From Gnetum montanum (lineage: Eukaryota; Streptophyta; Gnetopsida; Gnetales; Gnetaceae): a stretch of 64,000 nt of DNA. The position numbers were made by a program, and so were the translations under genes. The stretch covers positions 204,131 through 268,130 of the forward strand of contig MNCI01022125.1 of assembly GCA_015680685.1 (NCBI GenBank). The letters run 5' to 3'. Below the pieces are notes generated by a model. The model made no database searches and was not told where the DNA came from. It saw nothing but the letters and a program-made list of their open reading frames with translations. Positions 48,553-60,559 of the stretch are shown one piece after another. Within the stretch, counting starts at the first letter, position 1. The number at the start of each line of letters is the position of its first letter.

Positions 48553-50130
48553 TGTTGAGTGTAGTCAACTCCAACTACCAAATTTGCAAAATTTTGTGTC
48601 AGAATGATGACACTTTCTACAAATTTGTATAAGTGCTGGGACCATGCTCTCCACTACAGTAAAGCCTAGTCAACTTCAATGACCAATCTTCTACAATTTT
48701 GGCTAAGTGTTTAAACAAGATCAAAATCTACAAAATTTTTCTAAATGTTGTGTTATGCTATGGCACTGTAGCTACTACACTCTGGCATTGTAGCTGTTAT
48801 GCTCTAGCACTATAGCTACTACGCTCTAGCATTGTGGTTGCTACACTCTACTACACTTTAAAGTGTAACAAGCATAGCCAACACACAAATGACCAGTTTT
48901 GTAGAATTTTTCTAAGTGTTGTGCTACGCTCCCATTGCCCCTACTATGTTCTAAAGCATAGCCAACACCTCAATGGCTAGTTTTGCCTAAGTGTCAAGCC
49001 AGTAGCTATCAAGCTAGCTCAGCATGGAAGAAGCATTTGGCAGATTTTCTAACTCCTGAGGCTACCCCTCCTACTACGCTCCAGAGCATAGCTAACATAG
49101 CAAGAACAAGCACTACAATTTTTACTAGATTCTTCTAAGTGTCCATGCTACGCCTTGTCCTTGGGTAGTGTCATGTGTCCCACACATAACACAAGGTGAG
49201 TATAGCAACTAGAGTTAGAAAAATTTTTGAACTTTTCTGGTCACCTCCGGACTTAGAAAATTTTCTGAATTTTTCCCGTAGTCCCACCTACTGCATTACC
49301 ACGTAGCACTCGATCTGCATTTTGGGTTAACCCTAGCCCTATAAATACCTCTGTGCCCCGATGTTTTAAAGGTGGGCTTCCATTTTTCACCAATTGGCAA
49401 TGGGCACTTTCATTTGGCATTTGGCATTTTGGCATCTTGGCACTCGGCTCTGTGGGAAAACGAGACCCAGACCACACCACACCAACAGAGAAGCATCCTT
49501 GCACTGCATGGTACACTGTGGTCCTATTGCAACCTTGCATCGCACAATACACTGTGGCCCTGTTGCAGCCCTGCAAAACACTACACGATACACTGCGGTG
49601 GCCAAGCCGATAGGCACGATTCATCATGGCAAGTGCAAGACTTCACAACCCAACATCACCAAGACTATGACTACACTCCCATTATGCCTGTTGTACATTG
49701 CATACCTTCTGAAACCCTTTTGGAGTTAACTACGCTCCCATTTGGGCTAGTATTCCATTTCTCTCTTTTGTTTTTAGCATTTTCTTGCATCTTTTTGCAT
49801 TTTTTCACATGTCATCATGTTGTACTATCCTCGAATAGTAGTCTTTGCTGGTTGACACCCTCCTTTCAGTTGAAATCCTTAGCTACGCTCGACCCTCATT
49901 TCGTGGCTACACTCTACACTTAGCACCACAAAGCACTACTTTGACACTTAGTACAGTTTCGTGTTGTTTGCATTTGCATTTTGGCTAACCACAACACCCC
50001 TCGGTTGCACCCACCACCCTAATTGCAACTAACAAAGTCTCTATTTGATTGACAAGACCGTTTAGGGTGCTCCGTCTCCATTTTCTAGCAAGGCCCTCGC
50101 ACAAAGATGGGGTAAGGCTATGCGTCCATT
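48553..50130 (+). mobile_element. LTR-like insertion within LINE-2 (unassigned family)
   Basis: About 1.58 kb interrupts the LINE reverse transcriptase. It begins TGTTGAGTGTAG and contains a TATA-like cctataaatacctctgtgc (about 49338), 22-bp tandem repeats (48757-48844) and a diverged tandem segment (tacactgtgg...ttgcaa, about 49510-49600), but no coding domain. This looks like a solo LTR of another family. I could not find a target duplication and the right edge (50060-50175) is uncertain. Confidence 0.45.
48757..48844. repeat. 22-bp tandem repeat, four units
   Basis: Units such as gctctagcactatagctact plus ac start at 48757, 48779, 48801 and 48823. Further scattered ctac(g/a)ctc phrases occur to about 49090. 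Confidence 0.85.
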
Positions 50131-51350
50131 GATCCCTTGGTGATTCTAGCCACTGACATTTTCAATCGTTACACCTCACACAATCTTTAAATTACTGCAA
50201 TCAAATCTGAAGAGAGGCCAAGTGCAACCATAGTTTTGTATGGGTCATTGAATCATATGCTTTTGCAAAATTAATAAAACAAATAAAAACATTTTTATTA
50301 GGCATTTTGTAAACTCCATGTAGTGTCTAAGAATAACTAAGTGATCACTAATAAAGTGATTTTGTTTGAAACCTGCTTAACATCTTGTCCTAACTTAGTT
50401 ACCTTCAACCCAAGAATTGATTCTCTTTTCTAGCATATTGTCTAGCTTAGCAAAACTATTACTCACAACGATCATTCTATAATTGTTCAAATTATTTTTA
50501 GGCCCCTTTTTATATAACAATATAGCTTTACTAGTTTTCTAATGTTGATTTAAATCTTATTCCATTGCTTAATTTAATTTGTGCCAAATTTCTCTATGAA
50601 TAGTAGCCCACTTTAATAATTCTACATATAAACCATCTAAATTTACAACTTTGCTAGATGCTAGATTTTTAATTCCCTCTCTGACTTAGTTAAGAGTAAA
50701 TTGAAGAGGTATTTGCAGTACAATAGTAGTAGAATTAGCATCTTGTCCTATAAATAGCTTATTCTAAAATGAGCAAATATTTTAAAAAGAAAAATTAAAT
50801 GATTAAAAGGCTTTATGATGAAAACATTGCCAAAATTGTCTAGGTTCTTTTTTAATGATGTAAATAAAATACTCATGTTGTTTCCTAATAAATTTCTCTC
50901 TCTTAGTTCTAATCAAGAATTTATATGTCTTAACTAAACTGTCTATGACTCTTATTTTCATTCTTAATATTTTGCCTAGCCTACATGTAATATTGTGAAT
51001 GCATAACTTGCTTAGCTGCTATACGCAAAGTTTGTTCAAATGCCTTATGTCATTTTTCAAAAGCCCATTTGTTATGTACCGCATTTATATATTTTTCCTT
51101 GACTAGTGGGGTGAATCTATTCTATTCTTATTTTTTGTTGTTTGAGAAATAATTAAAATTTACAACAAAAACTCAACATCATGATGGCAAGACTCCACTA
51201 AATCTTGTTTAACTTCCAACTCGTTAATAAAATTAATATCTTCATAAGAACATAAAGGAAATTAATGCAAGAGTTACATTGAGGTCCTATGAAAGTAAAT
51301 GATGAAGATTAAGGAAATCTAGCAAGTTCATTGCAAACCAAAGATCAAAA
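50131..51350 (-). pseudogene. LINE-2, reverse transcriptase N-terminal part and linker
   Basis: Minus strand, from about 51120 downward: KEKYINAVHNKWAFEK and KAFEQTLRIAAKQVMHSQYY (linker), then VREGIKNLASSKVVNLDGLY, NLNNYRMIVVSNSFAKLDNM, EKRINSW, and INFAKAYDSMTHTKLWLHLA near 50270-50200 carrying the first catalytic Asp region (FAKAYDS). Stops are frequent. It continues, after the insertion, into the YVDD part at 48487. Confidence 0.78.
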
Positions 51351-52379
51351 ATTTTTGTCCATTCTAATAGTTGTTGACCCATCTTATTAATAGTTCCATA
51401 TGCAAAGTGTCAAATGTCAAGTCCAATTGTGATCTTCAATAATTTCTAACTTGCCAATGTTATATTGCCATTGAATAATTTTTGTTTGCTATGAACCTAT
51501 TGTTAGAATATGATCGTAACACAATGTACAATCATCAATTTCGTAACTATCTAAGATTAATCATAATTACTTATAAACAAATCATAACAAAACAACGTGA
51601 CTTATCGCTCAAACCATTATGACCCTATTCATGGAAAATAAATAGTCGTCAATCAATTACAAAGAAGTGACATGACAAAAAAGAGATGTTGTAAAGAACA
51701 ATAGGAGATTAAGAAGACAATATGTGCAAGCAACGATGAATCATAATAGAAGATACTAAATGTAGCATCATACAGAAGACAATTAGAATCAGAACTACAA
51801 GGAACCAAAGGTATATATCCAAAGAAAGAAAGAGATTAGTGTTAAGAAATATAATGAAACATAGTTGTTATTATGACCAATAGTATTCATAATGATGACC
51901 CAAGAAACCAAAAGGTTATTAAGTAACTTCTAAACAGAAGAAGTGAAGAAGGATCTAATTTCCTAAATAAAACAAGAAGATCCAAGGTGAGTAATTAGTA
52001 ATTTGGTCCAGTTTCTTAAATAAGAAGAAAAGACCATCTATAAGATTATGATGAAACAAAGAAAATGACTACGAAGAGGGTCAAGCGATGATTGAGGTAG
52101 CAGTCCATAACAGGTCAAGTCATGGATCACAGCAAGAGTCTAAGAAGGTCCCAACCCACATAAGATTGATGGGGAAAATTCTCAAAAGACCTATCATTAG
52201 TAATAGGCAAAGGTAGATATCACAAGGATGTAGCCAAAGAAGAAGAAAAGAAAAAGATGTTACAAAAGAGAGATTCATAATAAGTTTGACAAATACCAAG
52301 TGTGACTACAAAATATGAATAATACAATTTACAAAAGAATTATAATGATGAGTTTGTTTAATCAATGGATCATGTGTTA
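51351..52379 (-). other. LINE-2 middle region, poorly resolved
   Basis: A-rich on the plus strand; only fragments reminiscent of the endonuclease-RT linker can be read. Another small insertion here cannot be excluded. Confidence 0.35.
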
Positions 52380-52990
52380 AGTTTTCTCATAACCTAAACG
52401 ATCCTTATGTAATTAGAGTTGTCCAAGAGACGTAAAACCAAACACCTATCCTTGCATTAAAATCTCTACAAATAAATACTAAGCCTTTTGCTACAAATTC
52501 TACAATATCTCTACCTAAGAACTAAAAAGGATGGTCACGAGACAAATCTATAAAATCATAAAATGTAGCATCTCTAAGACCAAAATAACATACAACAAGA
52601 AAAACACAACCATGTTGACATAAGAATTTTAGCCAAACATATTATTTATAATCATCAATCATTTCTAAAAGTACACAATTTTCAAAAGATTTCCTCACTA
52701 GCACCACAATGCCCCAAGAAGGTCTACCTCTTCGTCCTAATCGTGTATTTCTTGCAACAAATTTAATAAATCAAAGAACCATACAATCTATGGAATCAAC
52801 ATCTTTCCAAGTTTCAAAAAGCCCAAAAATATCAAAGTTATCAAAGAAGCTAATAGTATTGGAAGAAACAACTTTATTTACAATTCCACCATCAATGTTA
52901 AGAAACCCTTATAAGAGAGATTGTACCAACCAATGCAAAAAAACTTGTCCTTTCATAATAATCTCATCGTTTACAAGATATCCCTTATAA
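52380..52990 (-). pseudogene. LINE-2, apurinic-type endonuclease domain
   Basis: Minus strand from 52990: SFFDNFDIFGLFETWKDVDS (about 52850-52790), then RGRPSWGIVVLVRKSFEN (about 52720-52670), WLKFLCQHGCVFLVVCYFG, and FICRDFNARIG (about 52475-52444), the conserved GDFNARIG box with Gly changed to Arg. This domain nicks target DNA for target-primed reverse transcription. Its position upstream of the reverse transcriptase on the same strand supports one LINE spanning 41395-52990. Confidence 0.78.
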
Positions 52991-53103
52991 GAGAGACATT
53001 ATATGAACATGCATGCAAGCAATTATAGCTTATTTTAAATAGTCGTAATTCAAATGAACACGCTCAGAGCTTTCCCGATTCCAAGTAAAACACATGAAAA
53101 AGG
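52991..53103 (-). other. Probable 3' UTR of the decarboxylase
   Basis: Non-coding sequence between the stop at 53104-53106 and the LINE-2 edge. The phrase cccttataagagaga occurs at 52905-52919 and again at 52981-52995. No clear AATAAA was found. Confidence 0.4.
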
Positions 53104-54448
53104 TTAAGAAGCCTTGCCCTTGCCTAACAGAATGTCAGCTTCTTTACAAATGATACTCCATGCGGCATCGATATGCCCCATTTCTGTCCGTGGAGATCCA
53201 ACAGCTACCCGCAACGTATATAACCCATCCAAGACCTGGTTCAGCTTAAACATGATTAATCCTGGGTAATTGCTCACTTTAAAGGCATTCATAAACCAGT
53301 TAAAAATATATGAATATATTACAATTAAAGAAAGGATTTCTTAAAGCTCACTGGAACGGAAACTACATAGAAATGTAATTGCTAATCTGCATAAAAAATT
53401 ATGGCCAAGGCTTCTTTAACTTATACGAGTGTAAGTTTTAGGATGTTCATTGAAATAGATTGATACCTAGCCATCATTTTTTGTCATTGCCATGGCCATA
53501 AATAGAATTTATTTTAAATATTTGAATTTTCCCCAAAAAAAAAGTAATATAGGGGGGTTCTAGTCAAATATTTTATTCATGTACAATTAAAAAGGATTTC
53601 AGAGGTGATAAACCAGGGTACACCATTTATAAAGTTTAGGGATTTAATTTCGTACCGTGTGTGACAAATATGCATGTCCACTACTGTTAACAGATTCTAA
53701 CAATTGTGCATTTAACTTCCAACCATTATCCGGGTCTGCAGGCAGAGGCCGTAAGCGAAAACAGACTAATGCAAAAGTCCGAGGTGCTAAAATCTGCTTC
53801 ATGGTTCAAGAAAATAAAAATAAATAACAAATGCAAAAATTTTGGTACTTGATCATGTGTATATTAGAAGAAATATTAAAACTATACCTCAAATCTTAAA
53901 TCGCCTCTCACAAGCTGCTCAAAATATTTGGCAATATTTATGTGATTTCTGATGTACTTTTGCAAGTTCGAAACTCCGTACAATCGCAGTACCATCCACA
54001 GCTTCAAGGATCTGAAAAAAGGGGAAATAAGTACAGAAAACTAAGCATCCCTTTCAAATAAAATACGTGTGAATGTCTACTGCCTAGCCTTGAAGCCGCC
54101 TATCATCTAAAGAAAATTCCTAAATAATATGTGCTGACGACAATAAAATGAAGAATTAATGGGAGTTAATAGCCATACATTTAACTTTCCTGTATCACCA
54201 AAAGAGGCCTTAAAGAACTGTTAGACGTAGAGGCAAATGCCAGACTCTTAAACTTTCCTTCACATTATAAATACATGGGTCCAAAATTCATAATGCAGGA
54301 AGTTCTGAAAAAGTGTGACTTTATAAATAAAACATAGATATCAGTTTATAGCCAGGTCCACAATAAAAGAATCCTGTATGTACCTGAAACGTCGACCAAG
54401 AGGGATCTGCCAATCCTTGTAATCAGTGACTAAGTTTGATTCTGAAGC
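53104..54448 (-). CDS. Aromatic amino acid decarboxylase family (PLP-dependent group II), last four exons
   Basis: Minus-strand exons 54384-54448, 53888-54011, 53656-53793 and 53104-53235 join in frame with GT/AG borders at every inner splice site, giving about 151 residues without a stop. The product reads VTDYKDWQIPLGRRFRSLKL, WMVLRLYG, NIAKYFEQLVRGDLRFE, ILAPRTFALVCFRL, NAQLLESVNSSGHAYLSHT and VLDGLYTLRVAVGSPRTE. This is the C-terminal domain of plant tyrosine/tryptophan decarboxylases and aromatic aldehyde synthases, cytosolic PLP enzymes acting on aromatic L-amino acids. The substrate cannot be told because the PLP-lysine and catalytic loop lie in upstream exons not seen here. Those exons must lie beyond 64000, with an intron over 9.5 kb holding LINEs, or the locus is a 5'-truncated relic. 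The intact exons and splice sites favour a real or recently functional gene. Confidence 0.88.
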
Positions 54449-57400
54449 CTACAAAAATTTTGTCCAGTTACCATGAAGAATCCATTTTCCTATAACAGAA
54501 CTTTATATGTGACTTCTTAAATACAAATTTCTTGTAAAAATTTAGACAACATTTGTGTAGGGTTGGATTTTGACTAATTTTTCAGGCGTTTTTGCTTGAT
54601 TTGTGGTGTAAAATATGCTAATTTTCAAGGTGATGCATCATAAAAATGCCAAAAGAGTTTAAGAAATGTTGAGTCTTTGGAAGGTAAAAATGCGTCAGTT
54701 AATATTGAAAACAAATAAAGGTAACACAGAAGTAAAAAGAAGCTAAGTAGTGTAACGACCCATCTTTCTTAAGTTCTGTTCTTAAAGTTTGTGGTGGGCC
54801 ATGTTTGTGAGTCTCTCTCTTTTTTTTTTATGATGATGTGTGTGGATAGTTTTGATTTGTGGAACTATCTATAATTTTATGACTGATAGATTTAGAGTGT
54901 TGTTAATGTGTTTGTATTGATGATTGGTTGAATGACTATTTATTCTTCCTTGAAATTGATCTAAGTTGTGTTAATGTGTGTGTTAATGTGTGTTGTGTGT
55001 ATCACTAGATGCAATGTACTAAGTATACAATATCGATTGATTTAGCATATATTAATGGAATGAACAAAAGAAATGTTGAGTAGAAATGAAGCTGTTGTAT
55101 TATTTATGATGTTGTTACTTTGCTTTTAGTTTTTATGTGTTGCATAACCTAGGTGCATTAAAATGATTTCTTAAACTAATTAGAATGTTTCAATGCAAAC
55201 TGTGTGTGTATCAATGTGGATATATTATATACTTTTTTCAGTGTGTGTTTATATATGTTTTGGATATCTTATCTCTAAGAGCTATTGTGCAAATTCTAAT
55301 TATTATAGATTTGGAAAGAAAAGAAGAAACAAAGATTTTTTATGTTATGCTTCAAGGGCTGAAAGAGGTATGTTTTGTTTAGTATGAATGATTCTTTTTA
55401 ATATATATGCATATGCACATGTTGTTGAGAAACTTGACCAATGAATCAAGTAGAAGGAACCTAACCTATGAATAAAGAATATTATGTATATTATAATTGT
55501 GTTATTTTAAAGAATGAATATATAGAATGTTGAACGTGTTGTTGATGCTGGAGTTTCATTGGTTAATAGAATATAAGTACCCTCTCCATGGTTGTAGAAA
55601 GGTCATGTGATGACCTTTCAAGCATTGTAAGACAATGTGATAATCAATTATAAATATAAAATGCTAACTCTTACATAGCTAATGGCTTGAAAGAGAAGGT
55701 GTTTCACTTGATTTATGTCTTGGACCTGCACTTTTTCATATTCCTATTTTGAAATCTCTTCCATTATACCTTATGACTTGATTTCTAAGAAGAAATGTTG
55801 TTGGAAATGAAGCACAACTCTATATTTATTGTTAATAACTTTAGAGGTGACATGTTGCTGAAGAAAAAAGGAACAAAGGTGGATATTTTGTTTTAATATT
55901 TTATGCTTATCAATTTTCTACTATGTGAGATCAAAAGGAATTGAACTTGAGACTTGGCAAAATTAGAATTTCAAAATATTGAAAGTTGCAAGGGAATTGA
56001 ACCTGCAACTTGTTAGAATATACTTGTATTAATGTTTAACAGTGATCATGGAAAAAATTGAACTCATAACTAGATGGTGTAGAAAAAGTTTTCATTTCTT
56101 TTTCCTTAAAAAAGAATCACACAAAGTTTCAATAAAGAATCAGTTACAGGAAACAGAGCATCATCTTTTGAATTTTGCTAGCAATTACAAAGAGAGGGGA
56201 CAGGGGAGAGCGGAGAGAAAAATGAGAGAGAAAAAGGAGAAAAAAGAGAGAGTGTGTGTGTGCATGTTGGAGAAAGAAGAAGAGCTCAATCAGAAGAGAG
56301 GTGGTTAAAAATGAACAACAACAAAAGGAGACTATGGCTAGAATAACAAATAAATAACAAAAAGATGACTCTGGCTGAACAATACGAACAACAACAACAA
56401 CAAGACGATGGCTGAAAGAGAAGAGCAACAACAACAAAAGAAGATTGTGGCTGAAATAGTAAATGAACACTAGCATGAAAAGGTTGTGGCTGAAAAGAAA
56501 AGTAGAGTGACAAGGGAAGATTATGGCTACTATAGAAGACAATAAATCAAAGGAAAATTTGAGCTAAGCAGTAGTCCAATATTATAGTTAATTATTCTTA
56601 GTAAGTAAGAAAGAAATATGAGTCTTTCTTTTGTTATGTGTGATGGATAACATTAGTTGATAATCTCAGTATCTCAGCTCTTCTCTTTTCTTTGGCTTAA
56701 ACATCATTTTCTATTTGAATCAACTTTCACAAAATTTGTTGTTCAAATTTTGGATTATTTGATCCTTAATTTTGTTGCTATATCTCTCCACCAGTCCTCT
56801 GCACTCTCAAGACTAAATGACTTGGATGAGAGCTATTTCCATAATAATTCAACTACACCCATAACAATTTGGGGCATATTGGCATAATGATGTATTAACA
56901 GGGGTCAAGGATCCCTTATATGAGGATTGGTACCGCCGATAGAAAGTGAGAGTATCCCTATGATCATGATTATTTTGTAATTTTTTGAAATTGATAGAAT
57001 TGTTAAATCCTTGGTTCTTGTCTGAAAAATTGGCTTGATGATCCCCTTGAATGCTTAATCCTTAGATTGAATTTTGATCCTTATTTGTGTACCTTCTCAA
57101 GTCTAATTGTGTTATCCTTCTATGAGTCTAATGGAGTAGGGGAAATCTAGGATATTAATTTACCATTATTAAATGTTAGTGATGTTAAATCATGACTGTT
57201 AAATGTAGGTGATTTCTCTATTATTGGTATATTAGATAGTCTAATTAAATGTTAGTGGTGTGTAATTTATTATTTCAGTTTATAAAAATTATTAAAATGA
57301 TTTTTATCATGCCGGTTGCTGAAAGCAAATAAAATAGTATTATTGTACAATTGAATGGATTTGATATTATTGATTTCTATATTTCTTGTGGCCAACTATT

Positions 57401-58599
57401 GGGTTAGACAAGTGTCTTGATGAACAACATCTAATTTGGTCTAAGAAAAATTAGAATCTGATTGGTAAATAAAGAGAAAATTAGACATGTCTATTGTATC
57501 AAGGGAATCTTGCATAGATTTTTATTGTTGATATTTGGTTTTCATGGTTGTCTTTTTTATCTGCAATGGTTGAACCAAGAAAATTAATTATTCATTATGG
57601 TTTGTTGATTCACACTATATGTAGTTGATTGACACTATATGGAGTTTTGAAATTTTGATTTGTAAACTACTATTTCATAAGATTCTTGTGCTTGTTGTCT
57701 AGTTGTCTATGTCAACAAGTTTATTAATTTGTACTATCTAGTTTTTGATTTTTCTTACTTGCTAAACCTTAGATATTGTATCATTGGTAATGATATTGTG
57801 AATAAATGTAAAGATTGTTATATTATTTTGTATTTCAATTTGTAGTTCTCCAAGTATGTGACTAATATGTTTGTCTTGAGTTTGACTTCCTTATGACCAA
57901 TTACTTTTGGCGATGCATAATATAAGACTAGCAAGTGAAAGAATTGAATTAATTGGCTTTTTGCTAAGCTAGATGGCTGCAAATATGAATTTAAGTTTTA
58001 AGAGATGTCAATTGTCATATTGGGATTCTCTTCTTGCTAGATCCTTGGGCCATTCCTTGCATCATATAATTTTATTTGTTATGCTCTATTTTATTAATAA
58101 TTGTCTATATGAAAGTTGAATTTCTAGCAATTGATTAACTGTTTGGAAAAAAAAAAAGAGAGAAAAGTTTACCCTTGCATTTTTCAGCTAAGTTGTTGCA
58201 GGTTTTAAGTGTTAACTCTTGCTTCCTATGGGTGAGTGTTACAAGTGTTACAAGTAGTATGAAGATTAGTAGAAAACTAAGCACTCTTAAATTTTTATAA
58301 GTTTTATTGCTTATGTTGAAAAACCATAACAACATCATGTCAAACATTTGAATTCATTCAAAATATGTGGTTCAATTAAGTATGCATTGGGTTTGCTTTA
58401 ACAAACTATGTTGCTTTGTATTTTGGCCTTTTTTTCGTGAGCAAAGTAAAGAAGAGTGATAACTTTGTATATGTATAGATGACACTTGTTAGCCATGGAT
58501 ATGTGTGCTTTGACATTTTTTGGAAATCGAAAGCATTGCATTGATGCCTACTAGAATTTTGAAATTCTAACCCAAATCATCATGAATAACATACTTTTT
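54449..58599. other. Presumed decarboxylase intron or upstream sequence, no gene seen
   Basis: AT-rich. Noted features: TGTAACGACCC at 54751-54761, a frequent LTR start in plant Ty3/gypsy elements but without a matching end; a 9-bp-arm hairpin at 55597-55619 (GAAAGGTCA/TGACCTTTC); a polypurine run at about 56188-56250; and CAA-rich imperfect repeats with the phrase gatggctgaa (56310-56500). No decarboxylase exon could be recognised on the minus strand. Confidence 0.45.
56188..56540. repeat. Polypurine run and CAACAA-rich imperfect repeats
   Basis: Purine-only stretch around 56188-56250 followed by a short GT run (gtgtgtgtgtgcatg). Then four to five diverged units of about 45-50 bp containing gaacaacaacaa and a gtggctgaa-like phrase. 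Open frames read through it on the minus strand are low complexity. Confidence 0.65.
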
Positions 58600-58921
58600 T
58601 CAATATTATGAATTTTCAAATAAAATAAAATGAATCATTATTACATTCGAAGACCCATAGGATCTATTGAACAAATTACATTTCCTTGAAAAATAAAGAT
58701 AAACTCTACAAATTGACCAAGCACCAATATGGGCATGAAAAATAAATCATACAAGTTTTTTATTGTAATATTATAACACTATCTCAAATGGCTAGTCATA
58801 GCACAAGCAAGAAATACATGTAACTCATCTTCAAAGGCACCTAACCTGCACAACTTACAAATGTGCTCTTCTTAGGAAACTTGAATCCATCTTCCACTTT
58901 CAATTCTAAGATGATGATAAC
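58600..58921 (-). pseudogene. LINE-2 family 3' fragment, second copy
   Basis: Closely resembles 41395-41705 (ttgaccaagca, ggctagtcatagcac, acatgtaactcatcttcaa, cttccactttcaatt). On the minus strand it encodes HICKLCRLGAFEDELHVFLA followed by CA, the zinc-like C-terminal motif of the LINE. It is cut at 58921 by the poly(A) end of the L1. Confidence 0.75.
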
Positions 58922-59169
58922 TTTTTTTTTAAGAAACTTTGGACGTATATTAAGTAAAAAACTGTACTATGTACATCAGATCTGCATCCCCAAAAAAACA
59001 TGAGGAAAAAGCACCTCCCCTCAGCCCAAAAATGGGGCCCACAATCCCCCCTTCCCATTCATCATGCTCACTAGAATTCTCTTAGAGAATTCAAAGACAA
59101 ACAAAAACTAGAAAACAAAACTTGTTCAAATCCAAGCCATAGCCCAACAAAAGGAGCCCCACCCACAAA

Positions 59170-60540
59170 ACGCAACCTAAAGACGCATTGGCAACATAGA
59201 GCACTTGTAGCAACGTTGTTCATGGCTGTGAACTATATCCAAAACAGCCCTATTGCATTCGATAGCCACAAAAATCACCACTTGCTGAAACTGCTTGAAG
59301 TTCACCTCCTTCCTTGCCCGCTCCACCACGTTTCCCTCCCCATCAAGATGTTGCTTTTTACTTTGATGCCAGATATGCCTCCGAAGCACATTCCAAGGTG
59401 TATTGCACCTGATGTCCAGAATGATGTAGGGGCATCTCCCCTCCCATAGCCAAGAATGTGCACAATCTTCATGGACCTAGTCCAGCCACTCCTAGATCTC
59501 CGCCTCCTCTTCCTCTTGTTGCTCTTACTCCTCCCTCGCTTGCTGCTCTTAGACCCTAGCCTCCACCTAGAGCTCTTCTCGAATCCACTGCCAAAGCCCG
59601 TCTTCCAACTCCTACCACTTCCGCTAGGTCACGTTGCACCCTTTCTGCCCTCACCACCTCCTCATAGCGCTAAGTCAGACGTTCCAGCTCTTGCTGGAAC
59701 TCCTCCTCCTACCGCCTCAACCTCTTTGCCCAAATTGCACGCTCCTCCACCTACCTACATTCCACCGCTTCTAGCCCCACCAACAACCCTGAAGTTCCCA
59801 AGGTCTCCCCTTCTCCATCCCTCAACCCTGGCCTAGTCAAAGACCTAGCCCCCCTAGGGTCCCTCCAATCCTTCCTAGGGACATGATGGCTCCCCCACCT
59901 CAACCACACCAACCCCCTAGATTGATCTCCCCTTGAAGCAGCCCCCTCCAACTCACTCATATCAATAGAAATATCAACCACAAATGGTGGAACACACCAC
60001 CTTCGCTGCCGCCCATACATGGCTCTCATCGTTGAAGCCCTAGGCGGCACCAGCGGCCCTCTTGGCAACAACCGTCCTAGTGTTGCTAGCCAAAGTTCGA
60101 GAATAAGCCCCAAATGGGTTCCCCACCTCCTCCAACGCAAAACAAACCCCTAGAAAATAATAGGGCAAGTTCATGGTATACCCCCTCCAAAGGCAGTGTA
60201 GGAAGCTAAAATGTACCCCCAAGAGCTTCCATGCATTGCCCAAGTAAACGAAAAACCAGTCCACGAGCACCGCGGCATCTTGCCACATAGGTTCTAAAGC
60301 TGACTAGGGGACCTACCCACTACCTGTTTGGGGCACCATCCCCAGGAAAAATTCCTACGCATCCTGCAACCCTCTCCCTCATAATACCACCTCCTCCCCT
60401 TCAGTCGATACTTGGAAGTATTGAGCAATGGTAACCTCCATGAGCTCGATTCTAACCCCCTGAAACAAAGTAATTTCCCCAAGCCAATTGTTGTAAAATG
60501 GCCTGTCATCCAAATCAAGGTCTCCACAGAGCTGCTCTAG
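59170..60540 (-). pseudogene. L1 ORF1-like or 3' region, rearranged
   Basis: Downstream of ORF2 on the same strand. 60290-60040 reads NLPYYF, FALEEVGNPFGAYSRTLASN, which resembles the DUF4283-type domain of plant L1 ORF1, and 59700-59450 encodes a basic stretch KSSKRGRSKSNKRKRRRRSR. If so, ORF1-like sequence lies 3' of ORF2, the reverse of normal order, implying two L1 copies or a rearrangement. 59389-59177 is another open segment (IWHQSKKQHL, VIFVAIECNRAVLDIV) that I cannot assign. Confidence 0.5.
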
Positions 60541-60559
60541 CACCAAGGCCCAACCACTC

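Noticed and set aside
49253-49923. Overlapping open frames in several frames at 49.3-49.9 kb
   Set aside because: They arise from tandem segments of the LTR-like insertion; no frame shows a domain.
55925-56020. tRNA B-box-like GGTTCAATTCC motifs on the minus strand
   Set aside because: Two B-box-like phrases occur close together but no A box or tRNA-like fold accompanies them.
56144-56542. Minus-strand leucine/serine-rich ORF
   Set aside because: Translation of a polypyrimidine run and CAA repeats; low complexity only.
59456-59836. Proline- and leucine-rich plus-strand protein
   Set aside because: It is the antisense of the basic/Gly-rich L1 region; composition reflects the GC-rich L1 strand rather than a secreted protein.
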